Shown: positions 7,316 to 16,001, counted from the first letter of the stretch. The stretch is 64,000 nt of DNA from Betaproteobacteria bacterium (GCA_016791265.1 JAEUMY010000024.1:62001-126000); one strand, 5' to 3'. The notes: generated by a model from the sequence alone, not told the origin. Program-made: numbers and translations.

Positions 7316-9094
7316 ATGTCCAACGGTCCCGCCGCGCCGGCCAACGAAACCGCGCACATCACCAATTTCATTCGCAACGCCATCGACGCCGACCTGGCGA
7401 AGGGCAAGTATGCCCAGCGCACCTGGGGCGGCGCGCCCGGGCCGGCCGAGAAACACCTGAACCAGCCGCGGGACAGTGCGAATATTCGCACCCGCTTTCC
7501 GCCTGAGCCGAATGGCTATCTGCATTTCGGTCATGCGAAATCCATTCTGCTCAACTTTGGCCTGGCCAAGGACTACGGTGGGATTTGCCACCTTCGCTTT
7601 GACGACACCAATCCGGAAAAGGAAGAGCAGGAATTCGTAGACAGCATCATCGACGCCATGCTCTGGCTGGGCTGCGACTGGAACGCGAACGGCACCGAGC
7701 ACCTCTATTTCGCCAGCGACTATTTCGACTGGATGTACGACTTCGCCGAGACGCTGATCGAACATGGCGATGCCTACGTGGATTCGCAATCGGCCGAGGA
7801 GATGCGCGCCAATCGTGGCACGCTGACCGAGCCGGGCAAGAACTCGCCGTTCCGCGACCGCAGCGTGGACGAGAACCTGACGCTCTTCCGTGAAATGCGC
7901 GACGGCAAGCACGCCGAAGGCAGCCATGTGCTGCGCGCGAAGATCGACATGGCGTCGGGCAACATCAACCTGCGCGACCCCGCCATCTATCGCGTGAAGC
8001 ACGCGCATCATCACCGCGCCGGCGACAAGTGGCACATCTATCCGATGTACACCTATGCCCATCCCATCGAGGACGCGCTGGAGAACATCACCCACTCCAT
8101 CTGCACGCTGGAGTTCGAGGATCAGCGGCCGTTCTACGACTGGCTGCTGGAAAAGCTGGCGCAGCACGGCAAGTTGCAGCGTCCGCTGCCGCAACAGATC
8201 GAATTTTCGCGCCTCAACCTCACCTACATCATCACGAGCAAGCGTTATCTCAAGCAGCTGGTGGACGAGAAACATGTGGAAGGCTGGGACGATCCGCGCA
8301 TGCCCACGCTGGTCGGTGCGCGCCGGCGCGGCTACACGCCGGCCGGCTTCCAGTTGATGGCGGATCGCGTGGGAGTGTCCAAGCAGAACAGCTGGATCGA
8401 GTTCACCGTGCTGGAAGACTGCATGCGCGAGGTGATGAACGAGAGCTGCGAGCGCCGCGTCGCGGTGCTGGACCCGCTGAAGCTCATCGTCACCAACTAT
8501 CCGGAAGACCAGAGCGAGGAGTGTCTCGCGCCGAACCATCCGCTGAAAGCGGAGCTCGGCAAGCGCGCGATGCCATTCTCGCGTGAACTGTGGATCGAAC
8601 GCGAGGACTTCCAGGAAGTGCCGGCCAAGGGCTACTTCCGATTGTTCCCGGGCAACCAGGTGCGGCTGAAGTACGGCTTCGTGGTGAAGTGCACCGGCTG
8701 CGAAAAGGATGCGGCCGGCAACGTCATCGCCGTGCATTGCGAATATTCGCCGGACTCGAAGAGCGGCACGCCAGGTGCCGACAATTACAAGACCAAGGGC
8801 GTGATCCACTGGGTCAGCGCCGCGCATGCGTATACGTGCGAGGTGCGACTGTTTGATCGCCTGTTCAAGACGCCGCATCCGGGCAAGGAATCCGGCAACT
8901 ACCTCGCCGATCTCAACCCGAACTCCAAGCAGGTGATCACGGCCCAGCTTGAGCCCTCGCTGAAGTCGTCGAAGCCGGAAGACCGCTTCCAGTTCGAGCG
9001 TCACGGCTATTTTGTCGCTGATCGCAAGGATTCGAAGGACGGCGCGCCCGTGTTCAATCGAGCGGTGACGCTGAGGGATGCGTGGAAGGTGTAA
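7316..9094 (+). CDS. glnS: Glutaminyl-tRNA synthetase
   Basis: 592 residues. Class I synthetase that charges tRNA-Gln with glutamine in the cytoplasm. FPPEPNGYLHFGHAKS (61-76) holds the HIGH-type motif HFGH (70-73). TSKRYL near 306-311 is the KMSKR-loop equivalent, followed by HVEGWDDPRMPT. The loop between AKGKY and TRFPPEPNG is longer than in E. coli, as usual in betaproteobacteria. Two HIP-like palindromes lie inside: one gives SANIRTRFPP (residues 54-62), the other HCEYS (about 473-477), both replacing residues in register without indels. Single gene with its own promoter region. Confidence 0.97.
   Translation: MSNGPAAPANETAHITNFIRNAIDADLAKGKYAQRTWGGAPGPAEKHLNQPRDSANIRTRFPPEPNGYLHFGHAKSILLNFGLAKDYGGICHLRFDDTNPEKEEQEFVDSIIDAMLWLGCDWNANGTEHLYFASDYFDWMYDFAETLIEHGDAYVDSQSAEEMRANRGTLTEPGKNSPFRDRSVDENLTLFREMRDGKHAEGSHVLRAKIDMASGNINLRDPAIYRVKHAHHHRAGDKWHIYPMYTYAHPIEDALENITHSICTLEFEDQRPFYDWLLEKLAQHGKLQRPLPQQIEFSRLNLTYIITSKRYLKQLVDEKHVEGWDDPRMPTLVGARRRGYTPAGFQLMADRVGVSKQNSWIEFTVLEDCMREVMNESCERRVAVLDPLKLIVTNYPEDQSEECLAPNHPLKAELGKRAMPFSRELWIEREDFQEVPAKGYFRLFPGNQVRLKYGFVVKCTGCEKDAAGNVIAVHCEYSPDSKSGTPGADNYKTKGVIHWVSAAHAYTCEVRLFDRLFKTPHPGKESGNYLADLNPNSKQVITAQLEPSLKSSKPEDRFQFERHGYFVADRKDSKDGAPVFNRAVTLRDAWKV
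7478..7489. repeat. HIP-like palindrome in glnS, site 1 (ANIR frame)
   Basis: Full 14-mer at 7477-7490, codes Ala-Asn-Ile-Arg immediately before the conserved TRFPPEPNG block. Confidence 0.95.
8739..8750. repeat. HIP-like palindrome in glnS, site 2 (EYS frame)
   Basis: Core exact, right flank C instead of A. Codes Cys-Glu-Tyr-Ser in the C-terminal anticodon-binding region. Confidence 0.95.
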
Positions 9095-9116
9095 TGCCAA
9101 CAAGAAAGCTCGTCGC

Positions 9117-9207
9117 TCCGGCGAAAGCCGGAACCTAGTGTTGTTCCCTTTGCGTGATTCGACGAGCGCCATTGGGCCCCGGCCCGTCATTCCCGCGAAG
9201 GCGGGAA
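9117..9207. repeat. REP-like hairpins between glnS and the C13 peptidase
   Basis: Two extragenic hairpins: TCCGGC-GAAA-GCCGGA (9117-9132) and TTCCCGC-GAAG-GCGGGAA (9190-9207). The second is the common proteobacterial extragenic palindrome with the preceding GTCA. Related units sit at 21516-21586 and 41252-41276. Confidence 0.7.
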
Positions 9208-9235
9208 CGGGGCGACGGATTTCGCTTTGAACACG

Positions 9236-10609
9236 ATGCATACCGCTGGCAAATGGCGGCAATTCATCCGCGCGCTGAACGACGGCGCGCGGCTTGCCGT
9301 TTTCCGCCGTCCGCACGACGGCGCGTTGCATGCGCCGTGGTGGTTGATTGGCGTGATGGCGGCACTGTCGTTAGCAGCGCCGCCTGTGTTCAACTTTGTC
9401 CAGTTTGATTTCGCGGGCAGGTTTGAGTCATGGTCGTTGCCCAGCGCAATGGTTCACTTACCATTGCTAGCTCTGGGCACCGGCCTGGTCGCCTATCTCA
9501 CGCACACAGTCAGCCGCATGACAGAACTTCTACTGGCGGCGCTGCTCGTGTTTTTCTGGGTAGATGTAGCTATATATCTCACGTCGTGGCCCGTGAGCGA
9601 ATTTCTCCTGCCAATTCACGGCAGATGGGTGAACCACGCGTACCACTCTGTCATACCCGCCTGGCCCGCGCTTTGCATGGTGTTGCATGCGACACGCCTG
9701 TCTCCAAAGCCACATTCAATTGCCATACCGGCACTCGCAGCCGCGCTGGTTGCATGGATCATTCCATGGATTGCGATGCAACCAGAGCGCCAGCTGTGGT
9801 ATCCACCGACGTTGAAAGTTGCCGACACCGCCCCAACCACCACCCCCGCGGACGAAGTTCGCCTTTACGCGCATGGGACGCTGCTCAAGGACAGTCTTGC
9901 CGCGCTCAAACGCGAACGCCCCGGCGTGATCGATCTCTACAGCATCGCCGTGGCCGGCGACGCCAGCCAGGACGTGTTTCTGCGCGAAGCGCGCAAGGTC
10001 ACAGCGCTGATGGAATCGCGGTTCGACGCGAAGGGCCGCGCGCTGGCGCTCATCAACAGCCGTCACACACACGACAGCGTGCCGCTGGCCAGCGTGACCA
10101 GCGTGCGCGAGAGCCTGCTTGCGGTGGCAAACCGCATGAACAAGGACGAGGACATTCTGCTTATGTTCCTCACGTCGCACGGCAGCGCGGACCACAAGTT
10201 CCATCTGAACAACTGGCCGGTTCGGTTTGACGACTTCACGCCCCAGGTGCTGCGCGAAATGCTGGATCAGTCGGGTATCCGCCATCGCGTGCTCATCGTG
10301 TCGGCGTGCTATTCCGGCGGCTTCGTTGAGGCGTTGAAGAATGACGACACATTGATCCTCACCGCAGCGGCCATCGACCGCACCTCGTTTGGCTGCAGCA
10401 ACGAGGCGGAGTGGACGTATTTTGGCAAGGCGTATTTCGAGGATGCGCTGCCGAAGACGCATTCATTCATCGGCGCGTTTGAAGCGGCCAAACCAGAAAT
10501 TGAAAAGCGCGAGCGCGCGGAAAACCATGAGCCCAGCGGGCCGCAGATTCATATCGGTGCGAATATTCGCACCCAGCTCGCGGCGTTCGAAAGGCAGTTC
10601 AAACGCTAG
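9236..10609 (+). CDS. Membrane-anchored C13 (legumain-like) cysteine peptidase
   Basis: 457 residues from ATG 9236 (TTG 9227 is an alternative). The N-terminal 190 residues form about five membrane segments. The rest is a caspase/legumain fold: the His of TSHGS (about H315) and Cys of SACYSGG (about C358) are the expected dyad of peptidase family C13, and EVRLYAHG-type strands precede them. Bacterial members are poorly studied; in eukaryotes C13 enzymes cleave after Asn/Asp or act as GPI transamidase. A HIP-like palindrome codes ANIR near the C-terminus. No partner gene is evident: REP hairpins lie upstream and a glyoxalase-fold gene follows 33 bases downstream. Confidence 0.82.
   Translation: MHTAGKWRQFIRALNDGARLAVFRRPHDGALHAPWWLIGVMAALSLAAPPVFNFVQFDFAGRFESWSLPSAMVHLPLLALGTGLVAYLTHTVSRMTELLLAALLVFFWVDVAIYLTSWPVSEFLLPIHGRWVNHAYHSVIPAWPALCMVLHATRLSPKPHSIAIPALAAALVAWIIPWIAMQPERQLWYPPTLKVADTAPTTTPADEVRLYAHGTLLKDSLAALKRERPGVIDLYSIAVAGDASQDVFLREARKVTALMESRFDAKGRALALINSRHTHDSVPLASVTSVRESLLAVANRMNKDEDILLMFLTSHGSADHKFHLNNWPVRFDDFTPQVLREMLDQSGIRHRVLIVSACYSGGFVEALKNDDTLILTAAAIDRTSFGCSNEAEWTYFGKAYFEDALPKTHSFIGAFEAAKPEIEKRERAENHEPSGPQIHIGANIRTQLAAFERQFKR
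10559..10570. repeat. HIP-like palindrome in C13 peptidase (ANIR frame)
   Basis: Full 14-mer at 10558-10571, giving Gly-Ala-Asn-Ile-Arg-Thr about 15 codons before the stop. Confidence 0.95.
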
Positions 10610-10621
10610 CAAGCCGCTACT

Positions 10622-10633
10622 GCGAATGTTCGC
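10622..10633. repeat. HIP-like palindrome, one-base variant, intergenic
   Basis: GCGAATGTTCGC, one mismatch to the core, in the 33-base gap before the glyoxalase-fold gene and 52 bases after the previous exact copy. Confidence 0.75.
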
Positions 10634-10642
10634 GATAACCCC

Positions 10643-11026
10643 ATGCCCGTCACCGGACTCGATCACTACAACCTGCGCGCGTCTCGCGACATGCTGGAGA
10701 CGCTGAAGGATTTCTACTGCGACGTGGTCGGCCTGACCCTGGGCACGCGACCGCCCTTTGCGAGCTTCGGGTACTGGCTCTATGCAGGTGACGCGCCGAT
10801 CCTGCATCTGTCCGAAACTCGCGTAGGCGAGGTTCGCCCGGCTCACACGGCGAACACCTTCGACCATGCGGCATTCCGCTGCGAAGAATTCGACGCAACC
10901 TTAGCGCGCCTTGATGCTGCGAATATTCGCTACAAGGTGCAGACCGTGCCGGGCACGCGAGTGCGGCAGATTTTCTTCGCCGATCCGGCGGGCAACGGGG
11001 TCGAGCTCAACTTCGACGGCGATTGA
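10643..11026 (+). CDS. VOC/glyoxalase-fold protein
   Basis: 127 residues, one vicinal-oxygen-chelate unit made of two beta-alpha-beta-beta-beta modules. GLDHYNL (His8) begins the first, FDHAAFRC the second, and GVELNF ends it; these His and Glu positions are the usual metal ligands of glyoxalase and dioxygenase relatives. Reaction unknown. Follows the C13 peptidase by 33 bases and might share its transcript. A HIP-like palindrome codes ANIR in the second half. Confidence 0.85.
   Translation: MPVTGLDHYNLRASRDMLETLKDFYCDVVGLTLGTRPPFASFGYWLYAGDAPILHLSETRVGEVRPAHTANTFDHAAFRCEEFDATLARLDAANIRYKVQTVPGTRVRQIFFADPAGNGVELNFDGD
10919..10930. repeat. HIP-like palindrome in VOC gene (ANIR frame)
   Basis: Core exact, right flank T. 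Codes Ala-Ala-Asn-Ile-Arg-Tyr in the strand turn after LARLD. Confidence 0.95.
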
Positions 11027-11087
11027 GGCCGCCCTGCGCCGCGAATGTGCCGCGGCGCAGAACAAGCTGGCGATTCAAGGAAAGAAC

Positions 11088-11639
11088 TCAGCGACGCGGG
11101 TCGTAGGGCCGGCGGTCCCAGCGATCCGGGCGACCATCATTGTCCCGGTCGTACGGATAGGGGTCACGATGGTTGGGGATGCCATCGCGGTCACTGTCGA
11201 TGCCGCGCCGTCCGTGGCGATGACCATGATGACGACCCGGGTCGTGATAGGCGTACGGCCGGCCATAGGGATTGGGATCGCGATAGTTGGGAATGCCATC
11301 GCGGTCGCTGTCGCGATAGTCTCTGCCGTGGTAATGCACACGCTCCCAGCGGCCAGGCTGGTGATACCAGCCGCGATCACCGCGCACCCATTGCGGCGCG
11401 TACCAGTTGTGGCCAGGGCGCTCCTGCACATAGCTGCCGCCGATCCAGACGTAACTATTGCCGCGCCAGTCCCAATAACCCGGTGTCCAGATGAACCCGA
11501 CGCGGGGCGACGGCACCGGCTCGTACCGCAGGGCCGGCGGGCCGAAGTTGAGAAACACATCGACATTCGGACGGGCCGCCGTCGGCAGCGTGGCAAACGC
11601 GGTGAGACCGGCGGCGATGAGCACGGAAATTCGTTTCAT
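11088..11639 (-). CDS. Exported YXWQ/WXXGXW-repeat protein with Ca-binding-like DxDxDG repeats
   Basis: 183 residues from ATG 11639 (GAGGAG upstream, then a signal peptide ending TAARP). The first half has Trp/Tyr-rich units such as WTPGYWDW, GYYHQPGRW-like and WVRGDRGWYH, typical of small proteobacterial envelope proteins with YXWQ repeats. The second half carries two copies of DSDRDGIPN(Y/H)RDP and DRDNDGRPDRWD, the calcium-binding thrombospondin-type-3 pattern. Likely periplasmic or surface associated. Divergent from the next gene across a strong inverted repeat. Confidence 0.75.
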   Translation of the reverse strand: MKRISVLIAAGLTAFATLPTAARPNVDVFLNFGPPALRYEPVPSPRVGFIWTPGYWDWRGNSYVWIGGSYVQERPGHNWYAPQWVRGDRGWYHQPGRWERVHYHGRDYRDSDRDGIPNYRDPNPYGRPYAYHDPGRHHGHRHGRRGIDSDRDGIPNHRDPYPYDRDNDGRPDRWDRRPYDPRR

Positions 11640-11686
11640 GCATGACTCCTCAAAGGAATGCTCCCTGTTTTGTTCACGCCTTGTTG

Positions 11687-11723
11687 TGTCCACCCAACGC
11701 GCGAGCATCGCGTTGGGTGGACA
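11687..11723. repeat. Perfect 15-bp inverted repeat between divergent genes
   Basis: Arms TGTCCACCCAACGCG (11687-11701) and CGCGTTGGGTGGACA (11709-11723) with a 7-base loop. It lies 48 bases before one start and 28 before the other. It could be a shared operator or a REP-type hairpin. Confidence 0.8.
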
Positions 11724-11751
11724 ATGCAGCGTCAACGTCCGGGAGCCACTC

Positions 11752-12513
11752 ATGCGCGCACTGAAATTGGTTTCGCCGTTCCTTGTCGTTCTGTCCCTGT
11801 CCTTGGCACTGGCGCCGGGCGTGGCGGGCGCCCAATCCGCGCAGGAGCGCGCGATGGCGCAAGTGCTGATTCAGATCGAACAGAAGACGGGCTTGAAGTC
11901 CGTGGAGATTCCCGAGGCGGACGGCGCCTGGCTCGGCAAGACGCATCGTGGCTATCAGGTGCTCTACACGGCGAAGGCGGGCAACGTGTGGGGCCGCTAC
12001 GCCGCGCGGCTCACGATGGGCGAGATCGGCCGCGAGGTCGGCGGCGTGCTGGGCTGGCTCACCGGACAAAAACGACATCTCGGCGGCACGGTGGTCGGCT
12101 CGCCGCTGGATCAGTTGCTCGCCGCGCAGATCGGCCAGCCTCTCTCCGTGACCGTCGTTCTCAGACACGGCAAGCCCAACGCGCCGCGACTGGACGTGCT
12201 GTCGGGCTACGCCAAGGTGAAGCCCGACGTCATGCTGGCCGAGCGCGGCAAGGTGGGCCACAACGCGGGCTCGATCCATGCCGATGATGCCGCCTTCGCG
12301 GCGAAAGTGGCGGCCAATGAGACGCTGATGAAGCGCATGAAGAATCTGCGCACCCAATACATCCGGGTGGACGGCGAGACGGTGACGTTCTTCTTCTCCG
12401 GCAGCGAGACCGACTACAGCGGCATGATTCGCGATCACGGCGACTACTTCAAGATGCTGAACGACGTCATGGACAACCTCGCCGATCTCGCCGACGCGAT
12501 TCCCGCCAAGTAG
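11752..12513 (+). CDS. Exported protein of unknown function
   Basis: 253 residues from ATG 11752 with a clear signal peptide (MRALKLVSPFLVVLSLSLAL, cut near AGAQS). The mature protein has alternating helices and strands with TQYIRVDGETVTFFFSG near the C-terminus; I do not recognise a family. The leader CCGGGAGCCACTC before the start closely resembles CCGGAGCCACTC before the next gene's start, so the two may share a translation leader. The next gene follows 79 bases downstream on the same strand. Confidence 0.65.
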   Translation: MRALKLVSPFLVVLSLSLALAPGVAGAQSAQERAMAQVLIQIEQKTGLKSVEIPEADGAWLGKTHRGYQVLYTAKAGNVWGRYAARLTMGEIGREVGGVLGWLTGQKRHLGGTVVGSPLDQLLAAQIGQPLSVTVVLRHGKPNAPRLDVLSGYAKVKPDVMLAERGKVGHNAGSIHADDAAFAAKVAANETLMKRMKNLRTQYIRVDGETVTFFFSGSETDYSGMIRDHGDYFKMLNDVMDNLADLADAIPAK

Positions 12514-12592
12514 CGTGCGCGAGGGCTTGCCAGGTCGGTTGCGGTCGCCTCCACCGGCGGCGACAATGTGGCGTCCCCATCCGGAGCCACTC

Positions 12593-14239
12593 ATGTCCCG
12601 AACTCACTTGCTGGGCGCGCTCGCCCTGGCCGCCCTCCTTTCCGCCTGCGCCACCACGGACTCCAAGTCCACGGTCAAGGCCGAAACCCGCACCCAGCCC
12701 AGACTTGTCGTGCTGCTGGTGATCGATGGTTTGCCTCAGTGGCAAGTCACGGCTTATCGCGATCAGCTGGCGCCCGACGGCTTTCGCCGCTTTCTGGATC
12801 GCGGCACCTGGTTTTCAAGCGCGCACTACAGCCACGCGCACACGGTGACGGCGGTGGGTCACGCCACCTTCCTCACCGGCGCACACCCGTCCGCCACCGG
12901 CATGCTATCCAACGAGTGGCGCGACCCTGCGACGGGCGCGTCGATCTACTGCACGCAGGACGAGGCGCACAGCTACATCGGCCACAAGACCAAAAAGCAG
13001 GACGGAACCAGCCCGAAGAATTTGCGCGCCGAATCGCTGGGCGATGTGTTGAAGCGCGTGTCGCCCGCGTCGAAAGTCATCGCGATGTCGGCCAAGGATC
13101 GCGGCGCCATCCTGCCGGCGGGCAAAGTCGGCACGGCCTACATGTACATGAGCGAGACCGGCCACTTCGCCAGCAGCACGTATTACATGAAGGATCATCC
13201 CGCATGGGTGACGGCGTTCAATGACGCGAGGCCCGCCGACAAATACTTCAAGGCGGTGTGGAAACCGCTGCTGGCCGAAGCCGCCTACAAGCAGTCCGTG
13301 CCGGATGGACAGCCTTGGTACTCCGGTGCGGGCAAACTGCCCATGACCATCGGCGCGGGCGATGCGCCCGGCGCCAACTTCTACGGCAGCCTCATCGGCA
13401 GCCCGTTCAGCGACGTGCTGACGCTGGACTTCGCGCGCGCCGCCATCGCGGGCGAGGCGCTGGGCCAGGACGACGCGCCGGACATTCTCGCCGTGAGTCT
13501 CTCCGGCCACGATTACGTCAACCACAGTCACGGCGCGGAGTCGCGCATCTCGCACGATCACACGCTGCACCTCGACCGCGCGCTGCAGGCGTTCTTCGCG
13601 CATCTTGATGAGAAGATCGGCAAGGGCCGCTATGTGGTGGCGCTCTCGGCCGATCACGGCTTCATGCCCGTACCCGAATATTCGCAAAGCCGCGGCCAGG
13701 GTGGCGGGCGACAAAACCCCGCGCAACTGATGGCGCGCATCAACGCCGAACTCTCGAAAACGTTCGGCGATGGCGCATGGCTGCGCGGCAGCTCGGGCAA
13801 CGGCAGCCTCATCAACCATGCGCTGGTGAAAGAGAAAAACGTCAGCGCAGCCGCCCTCGCGGTGGCGGCGCGCGATTTGTTCAGGAAGGAACCCGCCATC
13901 GCGCACGCATGGCTGAAGACCGAGGTGAAGGCCGGGCTGCCCGCTGGCACGCCGTTCGCGGAGTTGCTCAAGAACCACTACATCGACGATCTCTCGCCGG
14001 ACATCATCATCGTGCCTTCGCGCAATTGGCTCATCAGTTCCTGGGTCGGCGGCACCACCCACGGGACACCTTACGACTACGACACGCATGTGCCCATCAT
14101 GTTCTATGCGCCCGGCTATGAGACGGGGCGCGTGGACACGCGAGTCAGCGTGATCGACATCGCGCCGACGCTGGCGAAGATGTTGGGCATTCCCGCGCCG
14201 GCGCAGTCGGTGGGCAACGCATTGCCAAAACTGCGCTGA
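12593..14239 (+). CDS. PafA-like alkaline phosphatase lipoprotein
   Basis: 548 residues from ATG 12593; signal peptide with lipobox LLSAC (Cys19). The alkaline-phosphatase superfamily core is complete: Asp45 in VIDGL, nucleophile Thr86 in HTVTAVGHATFLTG, SNEW (Asn107), KDRGAILPAG (Lys168, Arg170), GHDYVNHSHG, SADHGF and HGTPYDYDTHVP. The Asn plus Lys-x-Arg set is characteristic of the PafA group of phosphomonoesterases, so it probably releases phosphate from organic esters at the cell envelope using two zinc ions. A near copy of the HIP-like palindrome codes PEYS just after the ADHGF motif. Confidence 0.85.
   Translation: MSRTHLLGALALAALLSACATTDSKSTVKAETRTQPRLVVLLVIDGLPQWQVTAYRDQLAPDGFRRFLDRGTWFSSAHYSHAHTVTAVGHATFLTGAHPSATGMLSNEWRDPATGASIYCTQDEAHSYIGHKTKKQDGTSPKNLRAESLGDVLKRVSPASKVIAMSAKDRGAILPAGKVGTAYMYMSETGHFASSTYYMKDHPAWVTAFNDARPADKYFKAVWKPLLAEAAYKQSVPDGQPWYSGAGKLPMTIGAGDAPGANFYGSLIGSPFSDVLTLDFARAAIAGEALGQDDAPDILAVSLSGHDYVNHSHGAESRISHDHTLHLDRALQAFFAHLDEKIGKGRYVVALSADHGFMPVPEYSQSRGQGGGRQNPAQLMARINAELSKTFGDGAWLRGSSGNGSLINHALVKEKNVSAAALAVAARDLFRKEPAIAHAWLKTEVKAGLPAGTPFAELLKNHYIDDLSPDIIIVPSRNWLISSWVGGTTHGTPYDYDTHVPIMFYAPGYETGRVDTRVSVIDIAPTLAKMLGIPAPAQSVGNALPKLR
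13675..13684. repeat. HIP-like palindrome, shortened variant (EYS frame)
   Basis: CGAATATTCG followed by CA; the left flank is CC rather than GC. It codes Pro-Glu-Tyr-Ser within the PafA-like gene. Confidence 0.7.
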
Positions 14240-14268
14240 TGCGACCAAGGCGGATCGAGGGGCTCGCC

Positions 14269-14297
14269 TTGGATGCCGAAGGCAGTCCCGAAGGGTG
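14269..14297 (+). repeat. 30-bp dispersed repeat, copy 1
   Basis: TTGGATGCCGAAGGCAGTCC then CGAAGGGTG. Copies 2 (17798-17827) and 3 (30271-30300, minus) differ at a few positions. Copy 1 lies between the PafA-like gene and the zinc protease gene. Confidence 0.75.
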
Positions 14298-14369
14298 CGG
14301 CAATGGTCCTGAACGATGGACGCACGACATTCGCGACACGACGACTGGGCAACGACGGGGACTCCACAC

Positions 14370-15236
14370 ATGAAACTCGACGACGAACGCGAAAGCAGCA
14401 ACTTTGAAGACCGGCGCGGTGGAGGCGGTGTGCGTGGCAAGGGCGGGCTCGGGATCGGGGCGGTGGTGGTGATCCTGATCGTGAGCTACTTCCTCGACAT
14501 CAACCCGTCCACGTTGATGGGGGTCGCGGAGCAGGTGCAGTCCGGCGCGCCTTCGCAAGCGGCCAGACCCCTAGACCCCGCCAACGATCCCCAGCGTGAA
14601 ATGGTGAGCGAGTTGCGCAAGGTGCTTTCGAAAACCGAAGACACCTGGCAGAAGATCTTTGAAGCAGGCGGCGCGCAGTACCGAGAACCCAAGCTGGTCG
14701 TCTTCACCGGATCAACCCCCACCGCCTGCGGCACCGGCGACACGGCCAGCGGCCCGTTCTACTGCCCGGCCGACGAGAAGATGTATCTTGATCTCGCCTT
14801 CTTCACCGAACTCGAACGCCGCTATCGCGCGGCAGGGGACTTCGCTCGCGCATACGTGATCGCCCACGAGGTCGGCCATCACGTGCAGAAGCTGACCGGC
14901 GTGTCGCAGAAGACGGCGAAGCTCCGCCAACAGCTCTCAGCGAAAGACTACAACAAGGTGTCGGTGCGGGTGGAACTGCAAGCGGACTGCTACGCCGGCG
15001 TATGGGCGCATCATGCCCACAAGGCCAAACCCTTCATTGAACCGGGCGATATCGAGGAGGCTCTGCGCGCCGCGACAGCCATCGGGGACGACGCTTTGCA
15101 GCGCGCCGCATCAGGCCGGGTGGTGCCGGACTCGTTCACGCACGGCTCGTCCGAACAGCGGGTTCGCTGGTTCAAGACCGGATTCGAGGGCGGCAGCTTG
15201 AAGGCTTGCGACACGTTTTCGGCCGGAAGCGTCTGA
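14370..15236 (+). CDS. ypfJ: YpfJ-like neutral zinc metallopeptidase
   Basis: 288 residues. An N-terminal charged stretch (ERESSNFEDRRGGGG) precedes one membrane helix (about 28-45). The zinc motif is AHEVGHHVQ (HEVGH, about 166-170) and ELQADCYAGVWAHH supplies the downstream ligand; FYCPADEKMYLDL is the conserved block of the neutral zinc metallopeptidase (YpfJ) family. Probably anchored in the inner membrane with the domain outside; substrate unknown. Start at ATG 14370 preserves the family's charged N-terminus. A strong terminator follows. Confidence 0.88.
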   Translation: MKLDDERESSNFEDRRGGGGVRGKGGLGIGAVVVILIVSYFLDINPSTLMGVAEQVQSGAPSQAARPLDPANDPQREMVSELRKVLSKTEDTWQKIFEAGGAQYREPKLVVFTGSTPTACGTGDTASGPFYCPADEKMYLDLAFFTELERRYRAAGDFARAYVIAHEVGHHVQKLTGVSQKTAKLRQQLSAKDYNKVSVRVELQADCYAGVWAHHAHKAKPFIEPGDIEEALRAATAIGDDALQRAASGRVVPDSFTHGSSEQRVRWFKTGFEGGSLKACDTFSAGSV

Positions 15237-15372
15237 AAAATCCCACTGTGACGCAACAGGTGTCGTAAAAGTGGAGGTTGTCGTGTTTCAGAGACAGCCC
15301 CCGCCCCATACGAATCAATGAGTTGAGCTTTTTCGGCCCTTAAAAGTGTCGCAATCTGGCGACACAAAATGA

Positions 15373-15398
15373 GAAAACCCGCCTTGCGGCGGGTTTTC
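15373..15398 (+). terminator. Rho-independent terminator
   Basis: GAAAACCCGCC-TTGC-GGCGGGTTTTC with 11-bp arms, followed by CTTGTGGTTTTA. It lies 136 bases after ypfJ and before a convergent gene, so it may serve both strands. Confidence 0.8.
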
Positions 15399-15469
15399 CT
15401 TGTGGTTTTAGAGGCGCTGAAACTTGGAACTGCGTGTACCGCAACTCAACTTACAGGAACAACACGGCT

Positions 15470-15835
15470 TCACTCCGTCGGCTGAAAGTCGATCCCACCG
15501 ACCAGGATGAATTGCTGCATCTGGATGTCATCCAGCATGGCGCGGTAGGCCGCGTCATCCATGGCGTCATCCATGAAAAATCCGTCCGGTGTCGCGACCG
15601 GAACATGCGTGGCAATCGCTGCGGGTTTGGCTGAAACTGTCTCATCCAAGGGCAGCACCACGCCGGCCACATACCCAGAAAACGCAATATCTTCAGTCAC
15701 TTGGAAATCCTCCATCGGCTCCGCGCGTACCGCTGTGGCAGCCGTCAGACCAAACAAGGTCGAACCCAGAATCGCGCTCAAGACACGTTTCATCGGGCGC
15801 TGGTGAATCTGGATCGGCAGGGCGGTGGCAGTCAT
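15470..15835 (-). CDS. Small exported protein of unknown function
   Basis: 121 residues. ATG 15835 is preceded by GGAG at 6-base spacing; an inner ATG at 15793 starts the signal peptide proper (MKRVLSAILGSTLFG, cut near VRAEP). The mature part is acidic, with MDDAMDDAAYRAMLDD, and no known domain. Single gene, convergent with ypfJ. Function unknown. Confidence 0.6.
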   Translation of the reverse strand: MTATALPIQIHQRPMKRVLSAILGSTLFGLTAATAVRAEPMEDFQVTEDIAFSGYVAGVVLPLDETVSAKPAAIATHVPVATPDGFFMDDAMDDAAYRAMLDDIQMQQFILVGGIDFQPTE

Positions 15836-16001
15836 GGGATGCTCCGGATTGGGGAAGTGCTGAGGTTCGATAAAGCTGTGGTGGACGCCTACCCTTCTGC
15901 ACGGACCGTGCCAACTCGACCAGCGTTGACGCGTTGAATTGAAGGGCGCTGGCGCGCGCCAGCGCCGCCATGCCGGACTTCCGTGGGTTGTGATACTTTA
16001 C

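Noticed and set aside
9117-9207. Transposable element in the REP hairpins
   Set aside because: No transposase or RAYT gene nearby; short extragenic palindromes only.
7166-9331. Long open frame (over 700 codons) antisense to glnS
   Set aside because: High GC at third positions keeps the opposite strand open; the plus strand encodes an unmistakable GlnS.
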